Shown in pieces: positions 1 through 8,626 of a DNA stretch of 46,981 nt. Numbering within the stretch: position 1 is the stretch's first letter; every line of letters starts with the position of its first letter. Source of the DNA: an uncultured Sulfolobales archaeon (GTDB lineage: Archaea; Thermoproteota; Thermoprotei_A; Sulfolobales; NBVN01); contig CALIBI010000052.1 in NCBI GenBank assembly GCA_938045815.1, forward strand, positions 1 through 46,981. Direction: 5' to 3'. The position numbers and the translations under genes were made by a program. The notes beneath the pieces were generated by a model. It saw only the letters and a list, made by a program, of their open reading frames with translations. It had not been told where the DNA came from and ran no database searches.

Positions 1-557
1 TTACGTATACATAAGAAACCCTTATTTAGTCTTATACTATCGTTACTACTCTCAATTATTAAGTAGTTTTCTAGTTTCTTGCTATGTGAGTATGTTACGT
101 AAGTAGTGAAGCATTCGTTATTATCACATACTCTGAGAAACTCTCCTAAAGTAATGTTTAGTTTCCTCAGTAATGCTGGACTTACTGAAATTTTCGTATA
201 CTCATCATAACTACCTCCAGTCACTCTTAGGCTGAGGTTCGTGAGATTCTTTAATCTCATCACGTCATCTACCACGATAACTTGTGCTCTTAATGAAGTC
301 TCTCGTGAGACTATCGTGATTAAGCCGTACCATGCTTGTAAGCAATGATTTAATGAGTTCGTGTTCTCGCTAATAATTATGGCGGTGTCGCCAGCGTGCT
401 CCAGTAACCTTCCTGAGTAAGCCTCAATAGAATTGATAGAGAGAGAAAATGAGAGGAAAATAAGTGTGGGTGGTAGCACAGCTAGTAAAATAATTACGGC
501 TAGCTTTCTCCTAAGAAGAGAAAGCAACAAGACCGTGAGTCCGTGACTCAGCTTCAT
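1..557 (-). CDS. Partial CDS running off the left edge; N-terminal TM segment plus extracytoplasmic domain (possibly ABC-transporter permease, FtsX/MacB-like)
   Basis: Reverse-strand reading from ATG at 557 is open to position 1: MKLSHGLTVLLLSLLRRKLAVIILLAVLPPTLIFLSFSLSINSIEAYSGRLLEHAGDTAIIISENTNSL... Not in the ORF track because it lacks a stop inside the window. Confidence 0.6.
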   Translation of the reverse strand, partial: MKLSHGLTVLLLSLLRRKLAVIILLAVLPPTLIFLSFSLSINSIEAYSGRLLEHAGDTAIIISENTNSLNHCLQAWYGLITIVSRETSLRAQVIVVDDVMRLKNLTNLSLRVTGGSYDEYTKISVSPALLRKLNITLGEFLRVCDNNECFTTYVTYSHSKKLENYLIIESSNDSIRLNKGFLCIR

Positions 558-927
558 GTCATCATCCTTACACGACACCTTCGTATTTCCTACAGGTTAT
601 CTCCCGACTCACAGCAACCACTAGAGTTAGTGACTTCACGAAAACCTCACCGTTTATTGAGTTCATTAAATAAGACCCACCCCCATCCACTCTTGAATCA
701 AGCCATACGTGTTCAGGAACCCCCACGAAAGTTCTCACACACAGTTACGATTAATGACTGTATAGAACTTAGTAGGTTGTGCGGAATCAAGAACGTATGA
801 ATTCTTGACGAGAGCATCCTGCATCATCCAGATTTATTACTGAATCAGTATTATTATTTTCTGAAATGCAAGACAACGTATAAAGACTTAATAACAATCG
901 TTCCAGTAAGAAAGTAAAAAAGCACGA

Positions 928-1230
928 TTAAGACTTCTCTTCAGATCCTTCCGTGCTAGCTATCTTCTTCTCAGTAACCTCGCTCTCCAGCTTCTTTAGC
1001 TCTGCTTCTATCTCCTTCTCTATCTCTTCTATGGGTTTAGGGGGAGGTGTCGTGGCTAACGTATAGCCGATCCACGCTAAAATACCGAAAACACCTGCCA
1101 CAGCTATAAAGCCTGTGAGCTGTAATACTAGTAACGCGTACTCAGTTAAGAAAACTAGCCACCCATAAACAACTATCACGACCGCAGAAACTATGAGAAG
1201 CAAATACCCTACTACCTGATCCCTACTCAA
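928..1230 (-). CDS. Small membrane protein, two TM helices plus charged coiled-coil tail
   Basis: ORF track; hydrophobic N-terminal half followed by an E/K-rich tail. Confidence 0.6.
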   Translation of the reverse strand: MSRDQVVGYLLLIVSAVVIVVYGWLVFLTEYALLVLQLTGFIAVAGVFGILAWIGYTLATTPPPKPIEEIEKEIEAELKKLESEVTEKKIASTEGSEEKS

Positions 1231-1390
1231 TTGACTTCCCTAAACATAATATGAGGGAGCAACAATATAAAGCTAAGCACTTTATGTTTCTCAATCAGTA
1301 CATGTTAAGAGAAACAAGATAACGCGTCATAACACCAACACCGTATAGGAGCGAAGGAATTTACAAAATCACATAACCTGACTTGCTGGA

Positions 1391-1450
1391 CGGTTTCAGT
1401 GAAGTACGCTTTCATCACATACTCAGATCCCGGATTCCTCATCCTCAACC
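1391..1450 (-). ncRNA. C/D box sRNA candidate
   Basis: Reverse strand: ggttg-AGGATGA-ggaatccgggat-CTGA-gtat-GTGATGA-aagcgtacttca-CTGA-aacc. C (1439-1445), D' (1423-1426), C' (1412-1418), D (1396-1399); both guides exactly 12 nt; intergenic. Confidence 0.75.
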
Positions 1451-1740
1451 AGCGTGTTAGGCTTGATCCTCAATAAGATTTACGTATAAGGTTTATTAAG
1501 TTATGTTTTTCGTGATAAGTTTTAATAGTCTTAGGTCATGCAATACTAAAATTCTATTTCGAGTTTCGGTGGAGTGAAATAATTAATGAGGATTTTCTCG
1601 GTTAGTTTAATTTTTTCTATTTTTTCATTAGGTGTGATGAATTTCTTTTGTTGTTCTCCTCATAATAAACTCGAACAAATACTTTTTCTTCAGAAGCTCG
1701 CGTGAATAAGTTTTTAAGCTCTTAGTAATAACTTCAAGCG

Positions 1741-3378
1741 GTGATAGTGGGAGTGCGTAGGAGTGTTTTCTTGGGTGTTTCTATCTCCTTAGTTGTGCTT
1801 ATAGTTGTTGGTTTTATTGCTTACCAATACGTTTGGGGCCCACCCACAATTAAGCAGAGAGTAGTTGTTTACGCTTACAACGATAGGATTACAGGTATAG
1901 ACCCAAGTATTGAGGATGATACGGGTCTCGTTATCATAGGCTTGGTTTACGAGCAACTATTACGCTACAACCCTATTACTGGGGAGTTAGAGCCTGTGTT
2001 AGCTGTCGCGTGGAATAGTAGTAAGAACGGTACGGAGTGGGTTTTCCGTCTCAGGGAGGGTGTGGTATTTCATGATGGCACACCACTCAACGCTACAGCA
2101 GTCAAGCTAAGTATTGAGAGAGCTAGGGACGTGTACGTGGAGACTGGTAGAGGTGCTGGCTACATATGGGAAGCCTTAGAAGATATAGAGGTGCTGGATG
2201 AGTATACAGTCAAGATAGTGCTCAAATACCCGCAAAGACTAGATCTTTTGGTAGCGGCTACCTACGCAGCGTACATCTTCTCGCCTAAAGCTCTCTCATC
2301 TAGTGGTGCGTCGTCATATCTAGACAGGAAGCTTGAGGAATGGTTTAATAGAGGTAATGATGCTGGCACCGGACCCTACACTATAGAGTACTACAAACCA
2401 GACTCGGAAGTAAGGCTCAAGAAATTTGATAGGTGGTGGGGCTGGTCCCTAATAAACAACACTCAAGCACCAGACTACGTCATCATAAAGATATTGCCGG
2501 ACCCTCAATCACAGTACAACGGCTTAATTTCTGGTGAGATAGACATAGCTTCCAGCGTACCGAGAGACTACGTCAGCATACTACTTAGCAGGGGCTTTAA
2601 GGCGTATAACCTTACAACATACCATAACTACCTAATGTTCTTTAACACGAGGAGATACCCAACAAACATAACTGAGTTTAGGAAAGCAATAGCGTGCGCG
2701 CTCGACTTAGACGAGGCTGTGAGGCTAGCTATGAAGGGGTTTGCTCTGAAGGGGAGCGGTATAGTACCGCACGGATTCCCAGGATTTACTGATGGATTAT
2801 ACCACCAGTGCGGGTTGAGTGAGGCTTTACAGTATCTTAGTGAGTCAGGTGTTCAAACACCAGTAAGGATAGAGATCCTGTATCAGGTAGACTACGAGGA
2901 AACAAGAATTTTTGCTGAGGTTCTACAGTCTAGGCTGAGAGACCTTAACATTGAGTTGATTCTTAACCCGCAACCGTGGTCGCAACTTAAGGAGATAGCT
3001 AAGGGTGTGTGGGAGAACCCTGAGAACACTCCGCATCTAATAGTAGCTGATTGGTGGCCTACGATGCCCTCACCATACGATTTCCTATACGTGATGTTTC
3101 ACAGTGACTCGAAGGAATGGAATTTCGCGGGCTACGATAACGACGAGTTTGAGGACTTGCTAGATCGAGCGTGGGAGCTGGAAGGGATCAACTATTCTGA
3201 AGCGTTGAGTCTCTACAGGAGAGCGCAGGAAATAATCTTCAATGATGTGGCAGGGATTAATTTATGGGATGAGGTAAGACCGTTCATGTATAGTGCTAGA
3301 GTTGAGTTACCTCCTAAGTGCATGAACCCCCTATACATGTACGTGATATACTTCCAGTATGTGAGTGTGAGAATATAG
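1741..3378 (+). CDS. ABC transporter substrate-binding protein, family 5 (oligopeptide/dipeptide type)
   Basis: N-terminal TM anchor; SBP_bac_5-like text (WVFRLREGVVFHDGTPLNATAVK...); first gene of a five-gene ABC operon. Confidence 0.9.
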   Translation: MIVGVRRSVFLGVSISLVVLIVVGFIAYQYVWGPPTIKQRVVVYAYNDRITGIDPSIEDDTGLVIIGLVYEQLLRYNPITGELEPVLAVAWNSSKNGTEWVFRLREGVVFHDGTPLNATAVKLSIERARDVYVETGRGAGYIWEALEDIEVLDEYTVKIVLKYPQRLDLLVAATYAAYIFSPKALSSSGASSYLDRKLEEWFNRGNDAGTGPYTIEYYKPDSEVRLKKFDRWWGWSLINNTQAPDYVIIKILPDPQSQYNGLISGEIDIASSVPRDYVSILLSRGFKAYNLTTYHNYLMFFNTRRYPTNITEFRKAIACALDLDEAVRLAMKGFALKGSGIVPHGFPGFTDGLYHQCGLSEALQYLSESGVQTPVRIEILYQVDYEETRIFAEVLQSRLRDLNIELILNPQPWSQLKEIAKGVWENPENTPHLIVADWWPTMPSPYDFLYVMFHSDSKEWNFAGYDNDEFEDLLDRAWELEGINYSEALSLYRRAQEIIFNDVAGINLWDEVRPFMYSARVELPPKCMNPLYMYVIYFQYVSVRI

Positions 3379-3379
3379 G

Positions 3380-4408
3380 TTGCCTCTAAGCCTAAACTAC
3401 CTAGTAAAGAGGTTTATCTGGATCTTCCTGGTAGTCGTAGGTGTAGTGATTTTCTCCTACGTAGCAATAATCGCGTCCCCAGGAGACCCAGCAGTTAAGT
3501 GGGCTGGTAACCCTAGAGGACCTAATGCCTCACTAGCTATAGAACTAGCTCGTAGAGAGTTAGGGTTAGATAAACCACTACATATTCAGGTGTTAAAGTT
3601 TGTGAGTGATGTCTTCACGGGCAACATAGGGCTGAGTATAGCTTACAAGATCCCTGTTTTCGAGGTCATACTGAGGCGTTTAGTAGCTACGCTGGAACTC
3701 CTCTTCGTAACCTACTTAATAGCTATACCTCTAGGTGTTTTCCTAGGTATTGAGTCAGCACTTCATAGAGGTGGTAAGCTAGACACCCTACTACAGTCTC
3801 TGGGTACCGTGTTAGCTAACACACCAACCTTCTGGGTTGGTGCTTGGTTATTCCTGTCTCTGATACTTCTGGGTGCGTACCCTTACGGTAGAGTAGACCC
3901 GAAACTAGCCACAGCAACAGGTTTCCACCCCATAACAGGTTTCTACTTAATTGATAGCTTAATCGAAGGCAACATACTAGTCTTCGCGAACGTCTTAAGT
4001 AAGATCGTACCACCAGCTATAGCCATAGCTATCTATCCGGTAGGTGTTTTAGTCAGGCTTACGAGAGCCTTAGTGTCTGATACCCTGCTTGAAGACTACA
4101 TAAGAGCTTCTGTAGCTTGGGGTGTTAGGAGATCCGTAATCATATGGAGATACACACTCAAAGCTATAACACCAGGCTTAGTACAGGTTATTGGTTTAGC
4201 TTTCGCGTACAGCTTAGTAGACGCTATGGCGGTCGAGTACGTGGTTTTCGGGAGGGAAGGGTTGGGTAGCTTACTAGTAGACTCACTAAACTATAGCGAC
4301 TTCAGGATAGCTATAGGTTTAGTTATCGTGGTTGCTGTGTTCTACCTACTAGTTAATACCTTAACAGACATCATACAAGCGTTAATAGACCCTAAGGTGA
4401 GGTTGTAG
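3380..4408 (+). CDS. ABC transporter permease, DppB/OppB type
   Basis: Multiple TM segments; position after family-5 SBP; VFGREGLGSLLVDSL motif. Confidence 0.9.
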   Translation: MPLSLNYLVKRFIWIFLVVVGVVIFSYVAIIASPGDPAVKWAGNPRGPNASLAIELARRELGLDKPLHIQVLKFVSDVFTGNIGLSIAYKIPVFEVILRRLVATLELLFVTYLIAIPLGVFLGIESALHRGGKLDTLLQSLGTVLANTPTFWVGAWLFLSLILLGAYPYGRVDPKLATATGFHPITGFYLIDSLIEGNILVFANVLSKIVPPAIAIAIYPVGVLVRLTRALVSDTLLEDYIRASVAWGVRRSVIIWRYTLKAITPGLVQVIGLAFAYSLVDAMAVEYVVFGREGLGSLLVDSLNYSDFRIAIGLVIVVAVFYLLVNTLTDIIQALIDPKVRL

Positions 4409-4410
4409 AG

Positions 4411-5343
4411 TTGGACGCAGTACTCAGCAACTTTATGAAGTTGCTTAAATCTTCTGGCTTGAAGCTCTACCAAGACTTAACAAAGAGTACTGAGAAATAC
4501 ATCAGGAGGACTAGGTTCAAGGTAGGTCTCACGATAACTTTGATTGTGTTTGTTTTAGCTTTGATAGGTCCTTGGGTAGTGCCTTACCCTGATGAAGGTG
4601 CTGGGTACGTCCCGCCTGAGGCTTCCCTGCGAGAGAAGAAACCCCCGAGTCTCACGTTCTTCTTCGGTACAGACACGAGAGGTCGAGACTTATTCTCGAG
4701 AGTTATTATGGGTGTTAGGTCAGCTGTCATTCAGATAATTACGGTGATTATGCTAAGCCTGGCAATAGGTCTTGTTGCAGGTATTTTAGCAGCCTACTTT
4801 AAGGGTGTTGTTGAGGTCGTTCTTAACTACCTGATCGAGCTATTCATCAGTATTCCTGCAGTTATAATAGCTCTAGTCTTGAGGTTAGCGTTAGGTCCTG
4901 GATTACTTACCGTGATAACTAGCTTAGTAGTTACTTGGTGGTCTTGGTACGCGCGAGTTACTTACGTCTACGCTAGGAGCGTCATGGAGATGGATTACGT
5001 TACTTTAGCTAGACTCAGCGGCTTAAACCCGTTAAAGATCATGAGTAGGCATGTTATGAGGAACGTCTTAACACCTGTTTTAGTTCAAGCAGTAACTGAT
5101 ATGGGTAGTGTACTCCTAGAAGCAAGCACTATAAACTTCCTTGGTCTAGGCTTGCCGCTAAACTCTCCTGAGTGGGGAGTGATAATGTATGAGGGCTTAA
5201 GCGTTCTTGAGATAGCTCCGTGGGTGAGTGCTTTCCCAGGTATCTTCCTCCTCATAACAGCACTAGGCTTTAGCTTGGTTGGCGACACACTTCGTGAGGA
5301 GATGGACCCGAGACTGAGGAGGAGGTGGAGATTGTGGTTCTAG
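4411..5343 (+). CDS. ABC transporter permease, DppC/OppC type
   Basis: FFGTDTRGRDLFSRVIMGVRSA and EASTINFLGLGLPLNSPEWGVI motifs. Confidence 0.92.
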   Translation: MDAVLSNFMKLLKSSGLKLYQDLTKSTEKYIRRTRFKVGLTITLIVFVLALIGPWVVPYPDEGAGYVPPEASLREKKPPSLTFFFGTDTRGRDLFSRVIMGVRSAVIQIITVIMLSLAIGLVAGILAAYFKGVVEVVLNYLIELFISIPAVIIALVLRLALGPGLLTVITSLVVTWWSWYARVTYVYARSVMEMDYVTLARLSGLNPLKIMSRHVMRNVLTPVLVQAVTDMGSVLLEASTINFLGLGLPLNSPEWGVIMYEGLSVLEIAPWVSAFPGIFLLITALGFSLVGDTLREEMDPRLRRRWRLWF

Positions 5344-6299
5344 CTGTTAAAGCTAGAGATCTCAGAGTAGGTTACGTGGACGAGGAAGAGAATATCCTAT
5401 GGGCAGTTAAAGGAATCTCCTTCGAAGTGAGCCAGGGTGAGGTGTTCTGCTTAGTTGGTGAGAGCGGGTGTGGTAAATCAACCATAGGCAACACCATAAC
5501 AGGGATACTACCCCCCTACGCAGTAACTGAGGGAGAGCTACACATTTTCGATAAGCTAGTAATCAAAGGAAATCAGAGAAACTACTCAGGGATTAGAGGA
5601 AGAGTTGTTTCCTACGTACCGCAAAACCCTGGCACCAGCTTAAACCCCTACCAAACGATCGGGACGCAGCTCTACTACGTGCTGAATAGTGTGTATGGGT
5701 GGGATAAGAAGAAATCTCTCGACGTAGCTAAGAAGTACTTGTCTCTTGTTGAGTTAGACCCGGAAGACACTATTGATCGCTACCCACACGAGCTTAGTGG
5801 TGGGATGCAGCAAAGAGCAGCCATAGCTATAGCGCTCTCAACAGGTGCTAAAATCATCGTGGCTGACGAACCTACCTCAGCTCTGGACGCTCACTTAAGA
5901 CTACAACTAATTAAACTCTTGATGAAACTCAAGGAGTCTGAGTCCCTAACCCTAGTCATGATAACACACGACCTCGTGGCTGCGGGGAAGATATGTGATA
6001 CTGTAGCGGTGGTTTACGCGGGCAAGATCCTCGAGAAGTGTTCAGGGAGTAACGTGATAGTTGAGCCGCTACACCCCTACACGCAGATGCTAGCGGACGC
6101 TGTACCACTCCTAGGGTTTAAGAGACACCTCAGATCAATACCTGGTGAACCACCAAAACCTGACGAGGAAATACCTGGTTGTGTTTTCGCGCCTAGGTGC
6201 CCACTGGTTTTCGGGAAGTGTGTTGAGCCCCCACCATACGTTAAGGCATATGGCGGGGAAGTAGCTTGCTGGAGGTACGTTAGTGGTGCCAAGCAATAA
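5325..6299 (+). CDS. ABC transporter ATP-binding protein, DppD/OppD type
   Basis: Walker A GESGCGKST, LSGGMQQR, ADEPTSALD; C-terminal GCVFAPRCP typical of the OppD family. Confidence 0.92.
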   Translation: MEIVVLAVKARDLRVGYVDEEENILWAVKGISFEVSQGEVFCLVGESGCGKSTIGNTITGILPPYAVTEGELHIFDKLVIKGNQRNYSGIRGRVVSYVPQNPGTSLNPYQTIGTQLYYVLNSVYGWDKKKSLDVAKKYLSLVELDPEDTIDRYPHELSGGMQQRAAIAIALSTGAKIIVADEPTSALDAHLRLQLIKLLMKLKESESLTLVMITHDLVAAGKICDTVAVVYAGKILEKCSGSNVIVEPLHPYTQMLADAVPLLGFKRHLRSIPGEPPKPDEEIPGCVFAPRCPLVFGKCVEPPPYVKAYGGEVACWRYVSGAKQ

Positions 6300-7083
6300 C
6301 TTGATAGTCTCACTTAAGGACGTCGTCGCGGGCTACACAACTACAGGTAAGGGGTGGAGATCCTTATTTAAGCACGTTAACGTGGTGCTGAAAAACATAA
6401 ACCTGAGGGTGTATGATGGGGAGAGGATAGCCATAATAGGTGAGAGCGGTTCAGGAAAAACCACACTACTTAAGGTGATTCTAGGACTACTTAAGCCCGT
6501 GAGTGGGAGGGTTGAGGTCCTAGGTAAGGAGATATACAGGTTCTCATGGAGTGAGCGCGTGAACATACTTAAGCAGATAGGTTACGTGCCTCAAGACCCG
6601 TACAAAGCTCTAAACCCTAAACTACGTGTTAAGACCATAATAAGCGAGCCTCTAGAATCCACGAACACGGAGCCTGAAGAAATTGAAGGAAGAGTTCGGG
6701 AAGTTATTAGGATGGTTCAATTAAGTGATAAGATCCTGGATAAGTACCCTGGCGAGCTTAGTGGCGGGATGATGCAGAGAGTACTGATAGCACGCTCCAT
6801 AATACACGACCCAGAAATCCTAATACTTGATGAGCCTACGTCAGCGCTTGACGTCTCTATTCAAGCGCAGATCATAGAATTAATTAACAACATACACAAG
6901 AAGCTAGAACTAGCTATCCTCACAGTAACGCACGACTTAGGTGTTGCTCAATACTTGAGTAATCGTGCAGTGATACTGTATAGGGGGAACATAGTTGAGG
7001 AGGGCTACATAGATGAGATAATCACGAAACCTAAGCACGAGTACACGAACCTGCTAATAGCTAGCTATAAAGCAAGTATTTAA
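6283..7083 (+). CDS. ABC transporter ATP-binding protein, DppF/OppF type
   Basis: GESGSGKTT, LSGGMMQR, LDEPTSALDVSIQAQI. Confidence 0.92.
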   Translation: MVPSNNLIVSLKDVVAGYTTTGKGWRSLFKHVNVVLKNINLRVYDGERIAIIGESGSGKTTLLKVILGLLKPVSGRVEVLGKEIYRFSWSERVNILKQIGYVPQDPYKALNPKLRVKTIISEPLESTNTEPEEIEGRVREVIRMVQLSDKILDKYPGELSGGMMQRVLIARSIIHDPEILILDEPTSALDVSIQAQIIELINNIHKKLELAILTVTHDLGVAQYLSNRAVILYRGNIVEEGYIDEIITKPKHEYTNLLIASYKASI

Positions 7084-7145
7084 GTGTTGGTGGTGTGACC
7101 TAAGCATTATATTCCCTAGCTAGTGAGTAATCCTAGTGGTGCGCT

Positions 7146-7718
7146 ATGCTTACTAGAGTCAGGAACGCGGTAACGCCTCTCCTAGAACGCTTAGGTCTAC
7201 TCCTCTGGAGACTGAGAATAACCCCAAACACACTCACGTTAAGTGGTTTAGGACTGAGCTTCCTAGCGCCAGTCTTCGCTTTCTTCGGGATTGCTTCAGC
7301 AGTCTTAATATTAATGATTCTGAGTCTTGCTTGCGACATGCTTGACGGTGCCGTAGCTAGGGTAGCTGGTCTCACAACACCTAAAGGAGCTCTCCTAGAC
7401 TCCCTGAGTGATAGGGTTGAGGAGTTAATGTTTGTCTTGAGTTTAGGTATTATGAGGGTTGAGTGGGTCTTGCTAGTACTGTTTCTCGGTACTTCATTCC
7501 TCATAAGCTACTTAAGAGCTATAGCATCACAACACAGAATCAACCTGGAAGGCGTTGGTTTTATGGAGAGAGGTGAGAGAGGCTTACTACTAGTTTTCTC
7601 AACAACATTACTAATATTCGGTGTGAGGCACTACGCAGAGTTACTAATAATTGCTGGCACACTACTAAACACCGTAACAGTGATTCAGCGTTTCATGAAG
7701 TTAATTAACTCACTATAA
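7146..7718 (+). CDS. CDP-alcohol phosphatidyltransferase family (archaetidylinositol-phosphate synthase-like)
   Basis: Signature CDMLDGAVARVAGLTTPKGALLDSLSDR; multiple TM segments. Confidence 0.85.
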   Translation: MLTRVRNAVTPLLERLGLLLWRLRITPNTLTLSGLGLSFLAPVFAFFGIASAVLILMILSLACDMLDGAVARVAGLTTPKGALLDSLSDRVEELMFVLSLGIMRVEWVLLVLFLGTSFLISYLRAIASQHRINLEGVGFMERGERGLLLVFSTTLLIFGVRHYAELLIIAGTLLNTVTVIQRFMKLINSL

Positions 7719-7800
7719 ACCTCTCCTAAGAGTTCAGCTCTAACACCTAAACTCACTAAACTATTTATTTATTGCTGTCAGTATCTATTGGTGAGTAAAG

Positions 7801-8118
7801 CTGGCTAGGATTAAGAAGCTCGTACTAGTTACGGATAAAGATCACGCACTACACAAGCATTTCAGCGGGATAGCTGAGAAGATATCTAGAGAACTCAACA
7901 TACCTCTCGAGTATAAGTGGGGTGATTACGTCTACGTATCACAGTACGGCGACTCAGACGAGCTAGGCATTACTTGGTTACCACAATTATTCGCTGAGTT
8001 AGATGACGGAACAATAATTAAGGTCTTGACACAACCTAACTTGAGTGAGGCGGGCTACCTCGACGAGGAGAGAGACTATAAAGCTTCCTTAGAAGCGTTG
8101 AAGAACTACTTAGGTTAG
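7801..8118 (+). CDS. Conserved-looking hypothetical protein, no ATG/GTG/TTG start visible
   Basis: Open frame LARIKKLVLVTDKDHALHKHFSGIAEKISRELNIPLEYKWGDYVYVSQYGDSDELGITWLPQLFAELDDGTIIKVLTQPNLSEAGYLDEERDYKASLEALKNYLG*; GGTGAG Shine-Dalgarno-like sequence just before CTG at 7801; tightly followed by the 8133 ORF. Confidence 0.5.
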   Translation: MARIKKLVLVTDKDHALHKHFSGIAEKISRELNIPLEYKWGDYVYVSQYGDSDELGITWLPQLFAELDDGTIIKVLTQPNLSEAGYLDEERDYKASLEALKNYLG

Positions 8119-8132
8119 TAGGGGTATACTGC

Positions 8133-8471
8133 TTGAGCGTGAAAACAGTAATAGCTAGGATAAGTGAGGGGGAAATCAAGACACTAGACATAATAGAGTT
8201 TGGGAGTGTTGGAGAAGCTATCAAGAAGGTAGTCACAGACATACTAAAAGAATGGGATCCGGAGAAACACGACTTAATAATAACTAGGCATGAGTCAAGC
8301 GAGATAAGCGAGTCTAAGGAGTCGATACCCATCTACGTATTAAGTCCTTCAAGCGAGTGGGTAGGTGAGGAACTAATAGAGAAAGAAATAATAACGGTTT
8401 TTCCCTACGTTAACGAGGAACTAACAAACGAGATTCTGCGAGTACTCAGCGGATACAGCAAGCCAAGATAA
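8133..8471 (+). CDS. Hypothetical protein
   Basis: ORF track; 14 bp after the 7801-8118 frame, operon-like. Confidence 0.65.
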   Translation: MSVKTVIARISEGEIKTLDIIEFGSVGEAIKKVVTDILKEWDPEKHDLIITRHESSEISESKESIPIYVLSPSSEWVGEELIEKEIITVFPYVNEELTNEILRVLSGYSKPR

Positions 8472-8514
8472 CTAACACGAAAACACTATTTACCTCAAGT
8501 TAGTGTTTTATCTT

Positions 8515-8577
8515 GAATTAAATGATGAGTGGTGTCCTGCCTGAGTAATGATTGAAGGACCACAAGCTGATTAATTC
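8515..8577 (+). ncRNA. C/D box sRNA
   Basis: GAATTAA (8515-8521) - C ATGATGA (8522-8528) - 12-nt guide gtggtgtcctgc - D' CTGA (8541-8544) - C' ATGATTG (8548-8554) - 12-nt guide aaggaccacaag - D CTGA (8567-8570) - TTAATTC (8571-8577). Outer 7-nt arms are perfectly complementary. Confidence 0.85.
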
Positions 8578-8626
8578 TGTTTTCACGTAGGTTCCTGAAC
8601 CCGTAACCACCACTACCTAGTAAGGA

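Noticed and set aside
543-800. 85-aa plus-strand ORF
   Set aside because: Starts inside the end of a convincing opposite-strand partial CDS; composition is not protein-like.
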